From positions 54,899-118,898 of the forward strand of contig JBBAAK010000004.1 of the NCBI GenBank assembly GCA_041658345.1: DNA of 64,000 bases. Reading direction: 5' to 3'. The translations under genes were made by a program, and so were the position numbers. Each line of letters opens with the position of its first letter. Position 1 is the first letter of the stretch. The DNA is from JBAZYV01 sp041658345 (lineage in GTDB: Bacteria > Patescibacteriota > Gracilibacteria > UBA1369 > 2-02-FULL-48-14). Below the pieces are notes generated by a model, which worked only from the letters and a program-made list of their open reading frames with translations, had not been told where the DNA came from and ran no database searches. Of the stretch, positions 31,858-37,833 are shown one piece after another.

Positions 31858-31887
31858 GTATGATAAATTAATATGACATCATCATAC
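31858..31887. promoter_or_regulatory. Inverted repeat in the toxin-antitoxin promoter region
   Basis: GTATGAT (31858-31864) and ATCATAC (31881-31887), 16 bp apart, immediately upstream of the antitoxin ATG at 31856. Position and symmetry fit an RHH operator; binding is inferred. Confidence 0.45.
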
Positions 31888-31943
31888 TACGCCACAACAC
31901 GAACAAAATCAAGACCGCCGGAAGACGTCCTGAGAAGTTATTA

Positions 31944-32405
31944 CTAAGCTTTTTTAGCTGTTTTCTTAACTGCAACCTTTTTTGTTGCAACTGTTTTCAC
32001 AGCTTTTTCAGCCTTTGGAGCCTTCTCCACAGTTTTTTCTACCACATTGTCATCAACAGAATCTTCTTTAGCAGAAGCTTTCTTTTCTACTGCAGAAATC
32101 TTTAGAACTTTGATAGATGTAAACTTCTGGCGATGTCCTTGAGTCTTGTGGTAACGCTTTTTAGCCTTAAATTTAAAAACGCGGATCTTATCACCCTTAC
32201 CTTGACCCAAAACTTGGCACTCAACATGAGCACCTGCAACATAAGGCATCCCAATCTTAACCATTGAGCCATCTTCTTCAGCAAGTAACAAAACTTCTTC
32301 AATCTTAAAGTTTTTTCCATCTTCAATATCTAACTTTTCGACTTCAAGCTCCTCTTTTTCACGAAGCTTATATTGTTTCCCTCCAAAATAAACGACTGCA
32401 AACAT
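31944..32405 (-). CDS. rplU: 50S ribosomal protein L21 with lysine/alanine-rich tail
   Basis: Ribosomal protein bL21. Residues 1-105 are the complete L21 fold: M-F-A-V-V-Y-F-G-G-K-Q-Y at the N-terminus, G-A-H-V-E-C-Q-V-L-G-Q-G-K-G-D-K-I-R-V-F-K-F-K-A-K-K-R-Y-H-K-T-Q-G-H-R-Q in the RNA-binding region. The protein is 153 residues instead of about 103; the additional 48 residues are Lys/Ala/Val-rich (VEKAPKAEKAVKTVATKK and similar), low in complexity and probably RNA-contacting. rpmA, which usually follows, is absent here. The own promoter at 32431-32459 separates it from the upstream 376-residue gene. Confidence 0.95.
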   Translation of the reverse strand: MFAVVYFGGKQYKLREKEELEVEKLDIEDGKNFKIEEVLLLAEEDGSMVKIGMPYVAGAHVECQVLGQGKGDKIRVFKFKAKKRYHKTQGHRQKFTSIKVLKISAVEKKASAKEDSVDDNVVEKTVEKAPKAEKAVKTVATKKVAVKKTAKKA

Positions 32406-32430
32406 AAAGAATAGATTATTAGCGGGGTTA

Positions 32431-32459
32431 CTCTACAAAGTAATCAACTTTTAGGCAAG
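32431..32459 (-). promoter_or_regulatory. Promoter of rplU
   Basis: Minus strand TTGCCT (32454-32459), 17-bp spacer, TAGAGT (32431-32436) with TG directly before it. Predicted start near 32424, leaving a leader of about 19 nt. Confidence 0.5.
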
Positions 32460-32462
32460 AGA

Positions 32463-33593
32463 TTATTTTTGAGATTCTGGACTTTTAGCCCTTGGCTTAC
32501 CTTCCCAGGTAAAACCACCATTTTGCCAAACTGTAGAAATAGACCTTTCATCGTCTGGAAAATTCTCCACTCGAACAACGGAGGCAAGAGGAACGGCAAT
32601 ATCACTATCATAAGTTGGAGTGATTACCAAAACACCAGTCCCAATGCCAAAACCAGATAAGACTCTATAGCCAGCTTCTTGATACAAAGACCGCAAACCA
32701 TCCTTGCCAACGGGAGCACTTAAATCACCGATATCAGAATCTGATGGAAGCGTGCTTTTGATGGAATCTCTTAAGGCTACTCCAATCCTACGCAACAGAA
32801 AAAGAAGACTATTGACCTTAACGCCATCAGAGTGATCGTCCCCCTCCAGGACAATAGCACTCTCGCAATTATCAGGAGGAGCATCCGAAGCTTTTATTTT
32901 TTCTATATTTACGACGTCATTTCCAAAAACGGCATTAGGCGAATCAACATCATAATCATGAAAATACACGGATGTTGTACCTCCATACATAGACACGTCA
33001 TGATTATGACGCCCTTCTTCAATTTGTTTTGCTACACAACCTGGCAAACTACTTAAATCAGACGCTCCATCGCCAATATCAGCCAAACCACTTGGGGCAG
33101 GAGCGCCACTCATACAGGTTTGAGCAACGACCGCATGGCTTAAAGCCAGTGTAGCATAATTTAAATTCCCTGCCCTGCCGAAAGCCCCCAAATCTGCAAT
33201 ACTATCCCATTCTGCAGGTCTAACTGGAGTGCCATTACGTTCAAATAATTCATGTAATGATTTTGGCAAAAACCTATAAGAGCCGGCAAATTTATATCCT
33301 GTACCTTCAGAGTCATCCATATTATCATCGGCAACAAAAGGCAAATCATCAGATTCTTCTACGCTATTATCACTATCGTTCAAATCAAGGCTTTCAGATC
33401 TGTCTAAATCCACATCAGCAGTGTCAGCATTTTCCAAACTTGTTACCCCAACCACAATCGCCACCTCGGACTGACAATTCTCAAGGGACAATGCCCCATT
33501 TGATTCAAGACAATCATCAACATCAGCCAACTTACCAGCCCTACCATTGCAATCCTCAAGACCAACTCCGTAATACTCAAGATTTTCTGCCAT
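32463..33593 (-). CDS. 376-residue acidic protein, unknown function
   Basis: No family recognised. No signal peptide or membrane helix. Residues 1-105 are very acidic and low in complexity (DLDRSESLDLNDSDNSVEES), with Cys residues at about 14, 28 and 40. Residues 106-376 look folded, with F-L-P-K-S-L-H-E-L-F near 108, a His/Asp stretch G-R-H-N-H-D-V-S-M-Y near 191 and Y-F-H-D-Y-D-V near 208. The C-terminal strands T-G-V-L-V-I-T-P-T-Y-D-S-D-I-A-V-P-L-A-S-V end in a basic tail. It sits between pth and rplU in an otherwise conserved translation cluster, with its own predicted promoter. Confidence 0.72.
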   Translation of the reverse strand: MAENLEYYGVGLEDCNGRAGKLADVDDCLESNGALSLENCQSEVAIVVGVTSLENADTADVDLDRSESLDLNDSDNSVEESDDLPFVADDNMDDSEGTGYKFAGSYRFLPKSLHELFERNGTPVRPAEWDSIADLGAFGRAGNLNYATLALSHAVVAQTCMSGAPAPSGLADIGDGASDLSSLPGCVAKQIEEGRHNHDVSMYGGTTSVYFHDYDVDSPNAVFGNDVVNIEKIKASDAPPDNCESAIVLEGDDHSDGVKVNSLLFLLRRIGVALRDSIKSTLPSDSDIGDLSAPVGKDGLRSLYQEAGYRVLSGFGIGTGVLVITPTYDSDIAVPLASVVRVENFPDDERSISTVWQNGGFTWEGKPRAKSPESQK

Positions 33594-33601
33594 ACTATAA
33601 A

Positions 33602-33629
33602 GCTATAAAATAAGTCGCCACTATACCAA
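33602..33629 (-). promoter_or_regulatory. Promoter of the 376-residue gene
   Basis: Minus strand TTGGTA (33624-33629), 16-bp spacer, TATAGC (33602-33607). Predicted start about 33595, one to two bases before ATG 33593, so the transcript may be nearly leaderless. The -35 overlaps the end of pth. Confidence 0.4.
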
Positions 33630-34157
33630 GAATTCTTCTATTTTAGCAAGCGCCTCCTCAATAACACCTTTAAGTACAGGCAATTCATCCTCCAAAAATG
33701 GTGCTAAAACAAAATCATGTAGATCCATTTGGGCGGGAGCCGTAACTCCGCGAGATTCAGTTCCAATCCGGAGGCGAGGGAAATCCAGCGTTGCCAAGGT
33801 TTCTACAATTGAGCGCATGCCATTATGAGTTCCGGCAGAACCCTTTTCCCTGTAACGAATAGTGCCAAGTGGCAAATCCACATCATCGTAAATCACAATT
33901 AAATCCTTAGGCTCTACTTTATAAAAATTCAAAAGTTCGGCAACAGCCTCGCCAGATAAATTCATAAAAGTCTGCGGTTTTACGAGCATAACTTTATTTT
34001 TGCCGGTACCTTTTACAGATACAAGCGATTTGCCATTTCTCTCAAAAGGAGGAAATTCCATCTTTTCTGCAAAAGCATCCAACACCAAAAACCCAACATT
34101 GTGGCGCGTGTTCTCATATTCCTTCCCGGGATTCCCAAGTCCGCATATTATTTTCAT
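33621..34157 (-). CDS. pth: Peptidyl-tRNA hydrolase
   Basis: Releases peptides from prematurely dissociated peptidyl-tRNA. 178 residues, standard. Motifs: G-L-G-N-P-G-K-E-Y-E-N-T-R-H-N-V-G-F near 6-23 with catalytic His20, K-P-Q-T-F-M-N-L-S-G near 61-70, I-V-I-Y-D-D-V-D-L-P-L-G near 88-99 with the paired Asp, and G-S-A-G-T-H-N-G-M-R-S near 107-117. It lies 14 bp after obg on the same strand, a common neighbour relation. Confidence 0.97.
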   Translation of the reverse strand: MKIICGLGNPGKEYENTRHNVGFLVLDAFAEKMEFPPFERNGKSLVSVKGTGKNKVMLVKPQTFMNLSGEAVAELLNFYKVEPKDLIVIYDDVDLPLGTIRYREKGSAGTHNGMRSIVETLATLDFPRLRIGTESRGVTAPAQMDLHDFVLAPFLEDELPVLKGVIEEALAKIEEFLV

Positions 34158-34171
34158 ATGATTAATTCGGC

Positions 34172-35563
34172 TTATACATCATGGAATTCAAAGAAGTGTG
34201 GCCCTATTTTGATATAATCTCCGTTATTAATACCAGCCTTTAAAAGTGCCCGTTTTGCGCCAATCTTCAAGAGCACATCCAAAACGCGTTTAACTGCATC
34301 CGGATACACAGGGTTGGTCATGCGGGAAATTTGCTCGATTCTTTGGCCGGTAACCTTATAAAGTTCCCTATTTGGAAGCGCCTCAGGCAGAATTATTTGC
34401 CCACAAATTGGTTCCTCAAATCGAGTCGCATCCACAGTATACATGTGAGAAATTTCAAAAGACTCCTCATCCAAAAACCTGCTTGGTTTATAATCAATCA
34501 TATCCGGAACAGGAACCTCCACATTTTTTATTTCAGCTTTATGATTTTTCTGTACCGCCTTAAACAGATCAAAAATCAAATCAGACATCCCCTCCCCACT
34601 AACGCCGGAGACCATTCTAAACCGTGATTTTATTTTTGGAAAAGCTTTCAAAAACGCCTTAGATAAGTCCGTTCTATCTGCATCCGGAATAGAATCAATC
34701 TTATTCATTGCCACAAAAAAATCTTTATCAAGCAATTCCGGATTATGAGCCTTAAGTTCCGCCTGTAAAGTTTTAAATTGATCTGCCATGGAAAGCCCAT
34801 TGTAGGCAAAAGGATCCAACAAAAAGAGCAAAATCGCCGTACGAGAGATATGTTTTAAAAAGGTATTTCCAAGCCCTTTGCCTTGAGACGCCCCTTCAAT
34901 AATCCCGGGGATATCCGCAATCACAAAACTTTGGCTTTTATCACCACCAAACTTAGAAAGATTTGCAACTCCAAGATTTGGCACAAGAGTTGTAAAAGGA
35001 TACGCGGCTATTTTTGGACGAGCAGAAGACACATGCGCAATTAAAGTAGACTTACCGGCAGAAGGAAAACCAACCAGCCCGACATCTGCAAAAAGCCTGA
35101 GCTCAAGCTTAACCTTGCGCTCTTCACCAACGTCGCCAAGTTCACCAAATGCAGGTGCCTGGCGAGTACTACTCATAAAATGTCCGTTTCCAAAGCCACC
35201 GCGTCCGCCATGCGCAATCAAACATTTTTGCCCGTGAATAATCAAATCCACAACTTTTTCTTTGGTTTCCGAATCATAGAGAATTGTCCCAATTGGGACT
35301 TTTAAAACCAAATCGATTGCATTTTTACCGGCCATGTCATTTTTGTAGCCATTCTCACCATTCCCTGCAGAGAAATGTTTTCTACCCATAAAATGCTGGA
35401 GAGTATTAAAATTCTCGTCAGCTTCAAAAATTACGTTTCCACCACTTCCCCCATTTCCTCCATCCGGGGGCCCATGATCAACATATTTTTCACGATGAAA
35501 ATAAATTCCACCAGCTCCGCCTCGACCTCCTTCGAGTTCGAGATTAACTTCATCAAAAAACAT
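34172..35563 (-). CDS. obgE: Obg-family GTPase
   Basis: Essential 50S-assembly and stress GTPase. 463 residues. The Obg fold (1-158) is glycine-rich (G-G-R-G-G-A-G-G near 13-20 and G-G-N-G-G-S-G-G near 36-43). The G domain has G-F-P-S-A-G-K-S-T near 166, D-I-P-G-I-I-E-G-A near 216 and N-K-I-D near 285, and a C-terminal OCT domain (about 350-430) is present (D-Y-K-P-S-R-F...Q-I-I-L-P-E). The C-terminus continues 30 residues past OCT (L-K-A-G-I-N-N-G-D-Y-I-K-I-G). It is 3 bp from the dsbA-like stop; the dsbA-obg-pth order shares the promoter at 36363. Confidence 0.96.
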   Translation of the reverse strand: MFFDEVNLELEGGRGGAGGIYFHREKYVDHGPPDGGNGGSGGNVIFEADENFNTLQHFMGRKHFSAGNGENGYKNDMAGKNAIDLVLKVPIGTILYDSETKEKVVDLIIHGQKCLIAHGGRGGFGNGHFMSSTRQAPAFGELGDVGEERKVKLELRLFADVGLVGFPSAGKSTLIAHVSSARPKIAAYPFTTLVPNLGVANLSKFGGDKSQSFVIADIPGIIEGASQGKGLGNTFLKHISRTAILLFLLDPFAYNGLSMADQFKTLQAELKAHNPELLDKDFFVAMNKIDSIPDADRTDLSKAFLKAFPKIKSRFRMVSGVSGEGMSDLIFDLFKAVQKNHKAEIKNVEVPVPDMIDYKPSRFLDEESFEISHMYTVDATRFEEPICGQIILPEALPNRELYKVTGQRIEQISRMTNPVYPDAVKRVLDVLLKIGAKRALLKAGINNGDYIKIGPHFFEFHDV

Positions 35564-35566
35564 AAA

Positions 35567-36331
35567 TTATTTTAGTGAATCGATAACTTTTACAAACACC
35601 TCATAAGGCCAAGCTCCAACTAATTTTTTACCGTTGATAAAGAATGTTGGCGTACCACTTATACCATAAGAACGGCCTGCAGTATAATCCGCCTCAACTT
35701 CCGCCTTCATAGTACCTTCATCTATACAGCTTCTAAGCGCATCTTCATCTGCATCTAGCTCGGAAACCGCCAAATCAATGATGATATTTTCTGCATCCGC
35801 ATTCCCAGACCAAGATTTTTGATTTTCGAACAAAAGGTCATGCATCTCAAAATACGTTGCATCTTTATCCTCGGTAGCGCCTGCTCTAACACACTCCGCG
35901 GCCTGAGATGCTAAACTCGCAGTTGAGTGAGAAGGAAGTGGGAAATCACGGAAAATCAGCTTAGCCACTCCTGTATCCACATAATCTTCAATCAATTGAC
36001 CCATGCTTTCTGTAACAAATTTTGCACAATAAGGACATTGGAAATCGCTAAATTCAACAATAGTAATTGGAGCATTAGGGTCTCCAATCATTGCATCGTC
36101 ATCCGTGCTAACAGAAACTTCTTCTAATTTGGAAGGATCAACTTGAGCAGCGATTGAGGCACCATCCTGAGCCCCACTATCACCTTGAGCGGAATCCTCA
36201 GCCCCGGAAAGATTAAGATTGAAAGTATCAGCAACCGTTGCCCTTCCCTCTTTAGAAAGCAAAAGACCAAGCACTAGACCAATAATCAAAAAACTCATCC
36301 CTACAAAGAGTGTATTTACATTTTTTTTCAT
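35567..36331 (-). CDS. DsbA-like thioredoxin-fold oxidoreductase, membrane-anchored
   Basis: A 254-residue protein: N-terminal membrane anchor (about 7-26), an Ala/Gly/Asp/Ser-rich linker (40-80), then a thioredoxin domain with F-S-D-F-Q-C-P-Y-C-A-K-F (active-site Cys99 and Cys102), a helical insertion (120-200) and the cis-Pro loop G-I-S-G-T-P-T-F-F-I-N-G-K near 228. The fold is of the DsbA/BDB-type disulfide oxidoreductases, acting outside the membrane on exported proteins. Short spacer to obg suggests co-transcription. No DsbB or VKOR partner gene is nearby. Confidence 0.9.
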   Translation of the reverse strand: MKKNVNTLFVGMSFLIIGLVLGLLLSKEGRATVADTFNLNLSGAEDSAQGDSGAQDGASIAAQVDPSKLEEVSVSTDDDAMIGDPNAPITIVEFSDFQCPYCAKFVTESMGQLIEDYVDTGVAKLIFRDFPLPSHSTASLASQAAECVRAGATEDKDATYFEMHDLLFENQKSWSGNADAENIIIDLAVSELDADEDALRSCIDEGTMKAEVEADYTAGRSYGISGTPTFFINGKKLVGAWPYEVFVKVIDSLK

Positions 36332-36362
36332 AAATTTTGACGTGAAAAATTAAGACGCAGAG

Positions 36363-36391
36363 AGAATAGCATATTGTCATGGATTTCCAAA
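36363..36391 (-). promoter_or_regulatory. Promoter of the dsbA-like/obg/pth unit
   Basis: Minus strand TTTGGA (36386-36391), 17-bp spacer, TATTCT (36363-36368) preceded by TG-C. Predicted start near 36356, leader about 25 nt. It interlocks with the tRNA-Leu promoter on the other strand. Confidence 0.5.
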
Positions 36392-36402
36392 TAGTGTAAT
36401 TT
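36374..36402 (+). promoter_or_regulatory. Promoter of tRNA-Leu
   Basis: TTGTCA (36374-36379), 17-bp spacer, TAATTT (36397-36402) with TG just before it. Predicted start near 36409, 12 nt before the mature 5' end. Confidence 0.45.
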
Positions 36403-36420
36403 CTGCGCACGCACAAACAT

Positions 36421-36509
36421 GCCGAAGTGGCGGAACTGGCAGACGCGCGGGACTCAAAATCCCGTTCCCTTCATCGGGAGTGTGGGTTCGACCCCCACCT
36501 TCGGCACCA
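36421..36509 (+). tRNA. tRNA-Leu (CAA)
   Basis: A complete class II tRNA. The acceptor stem GCCGAAG pairs with CTTCGGC (36499-36505), followed by discriminator A and an encoded CCA (36507-36509). The anticodon stem CGGGA/TCCCG encloses the loop CTCAAAA with anticodon CAA (UUG codon). The long variable arm (CCC...GGG) and the T-loop GGTTCGACCC are intact. A strong hairpin follows two bases later. Confidence 0.97.
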
Positions 36510-36511
36510 CG

Positions 36512-36541
36512 CTTAAAACAGGATAAAATCCTAGTTTTAAG
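36512..36541 (+). terminator. Hairpin immediately after tRNA-Leu
   Basis: CTTAAAAC-AGGAT, loop AAA, ATCCT, one bulged A, GTTTTAAG: a 13-bp stem starting 2 nt after CCA. The following sequence is GATTTAAAAAAC with no T-tract, so this would be an atypical terminator or a processing site. Confidence 0.5.
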
Positions 36542-36577
36542 GATTTAAAAAACAAGCAATTCCTGTTGCGAGGGAAA

Positions 36578-36597
36578 AATCTTTTGCGAAAAAGATT
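36578..36597 (+). promoter_or_regulatory. Hairpin in the leader of the 192-residue membrane protein gene
   Basis: AATCTTTT and AAAAGATT form an 8-bp stem capped by GCGA (GNRA tetraloop), ending 21 nt before ATG 36619. A regulatory role is inferred only from the position. Confidence 0.35.
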
Positions 36598-36618
36598 GTG
36601 AAATAGATCTAAAAACAC

Positions 36619-37197
36619 ATGCTTATGGATGGATCTGACAGCAAGAAATATGACGAAGAATTCTCTAGGATAAATAGAGAAGAGGCGTTGCAAATAGAAA
36701 AAATCACTAAATTTTCATTGATAAACAACCAAGACAAAAGAAGTTTTTACAAACTATTAGCAGAAATAAGCTTCATAGCGATTGCAGGGATTTTTACACT
36801 CATCACCAAAAATAATTGGGAAAGTACTATCGATCCCAATTTAATTAAACTTTCTAAAATTTTATTTGGCATATCAGCAATACTCAACATCACTTATACA
36901 CACTCCCTTTTAACAAAAGAAAGTCAGGACGTCGACGATATAAGAAAATTTTATACAGAAAGTTATAATCAAGAGAAAAACGATTTAATTATAGATCAAA
37001 GTAGACAAATCACTTTCACTCAATACGAACAAGCATCCATAAATAGGACAAAATTGCTGTCGAACAAAGAAAATGAATTATCAAAAAGAAATAACCATTG
37101 GCTAAATTCAAACAAACTGCAACACGCAATTGTCATACTTTTTATTGCAGGTACAATCTCATTGCTAGGAAGTTTTGCTACCATACAACTTTTATAG
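36619..37197 (+). CDS. Membrane protein with three predicted helices, unknown function
   Basis: A 192-residue protein: charged N-terminus (MLMDGSDSKKYDEEFSRINREEALQIEK), membrane helices at about 48-66 and 77-97, a long charged loop (98-160) rich in Asn, Lys and Gln that may form a coiled coil, and a C-terminal helix at about 167-190. No family is recognised. The first ATG at 36619 and a second at 36625 are both possible starts. The gene is more AT-rich than its surroundings and follows a tRNA, a common integration site, so recent acquisition is possible. It is convergent with yqeY. Confidence 0.6.
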   Translation: MLMDGSDSKKYDEEFSRINREEALQIEKITKFSLINNQDKRSFYKLLAEISFIAIAGIFTLITKNNWESTIDPNLIKLSKILFGISAILNITYTHSLLTKESQDVDDIRKFYTESYNQEKNDLIIDQSRQITFTQYEQASINRTKLLSNKENELSKRNNHWLNSNKLQHAIVILFIAGTISLLGSFATIQLL

Positions 37198-37265
37198 TAA
37201 AAACTAGAAACCTATACTGTCTCTAAAGCACCATTGTCCTTTACAAATCTTCATTTTATTGAACA

Positions 37266-37285
37266 ATTCACTCTCGAGAGTGAAT
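37266..37285. repeat. Perfect 20-bp palindrome between convergent genes
   Basis: ATTCACTCTC followed by its exact reverse complement, 68 bp after the membrane protein gene and 43 bp after yqeY (convergent). There is no T-tract. It could end transcription from both sides or bind a dimeric protein. Confidence 0.5.
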
Positions 37286-37328
37286 CACGCAACATCTCAC
37301 AAACGGCGCAAGACCGACAAAGCAAGTC

Positions 37329-37772
37329 TTAAACTAGCTCCTCATCCACAATCTTCTTAATAGTTGCTCCATCCGCCTTGCCTTTTAGTTTGCCGGAAAG
37401 CGCACCCATAAGTTTACCAAAGCCACTTTTGTCAGTAATGCCCATCTCTGTTTTAGTAGCGAGAACCTCTGCACGAATCTGATCCTCAGTCATCTGCTCT
37501 GGCAGATAAGTCTGCAAAATCGCAATTTCCTTTTCTTCTTTTTCTGCAAGTTCAGGTCTAGCCCCAGAGATAAACATCTCAACAGAATCTTTGCGTTGCT
37601 TAATCAACTTTAGAATATTTTTTTGGATAACTTCCTCTGTAATCTCAGTGCCACTACCATCAGTTTGAATTTTCATGATTTCAGATTTGAGCATGCGCAA
37701 AACCGAAGTTTTTAGCTCATCTCTGGCAAGCATAGCCTGTTTGAGCTCATCTAACATTTTTGGATAGTCCAT
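37329..37772 (-). CDS. yqeY: GatB/YqeY domain protein
   Basis: A 147-residue stand-alone YqeY protein: R-D-E-L-K-T-S-V-L-R-M-L-K-S-E-I near 17-32, K-Q-R-K-D-S-V-E-M-F near 57-66, E-I-A-I-L-Q-T-Y-L-P-E-Q-M near 82-94, and the C-terminal F-G-K-L-M-G-A-L-S-G-K-L-K-G-K-A-D-G helix-hairpin. The fold is shared with the tail of GatB and is thought to help tRNA binding; the free protein's role is not settled. Standard length. It sits upstream of uvrC in coordinate order, 61 bp after the uvrC start-distal end, on the same strand. Confidence 0.93.
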   Translation of the reverse strand: MDYPKMLDELKQAMLARDELKTSVLRMLKSEIMKIQTDGSGTEITEEVIQKNILKLIKQRKDSVEMFISGARPELAEKEEKEIAILQTYLPEQMTEDQIRAEVLATKTEMGITDKSGFGKLMGALSGKLKGKADGATIKKIVDEELV

Positions 37773-37833
37773 AAGTTTTGATAAATGAAACAGCAGTATT
37801 CTCTATTTAAAAGAGATTCACGTCAATAAGCAC

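Noticed and set aside
36454..36693. Minus-strand reading frame across tRNA-Leu
   Set aside because: It covers the tRNA gene and has no start signal or protein-like composition.
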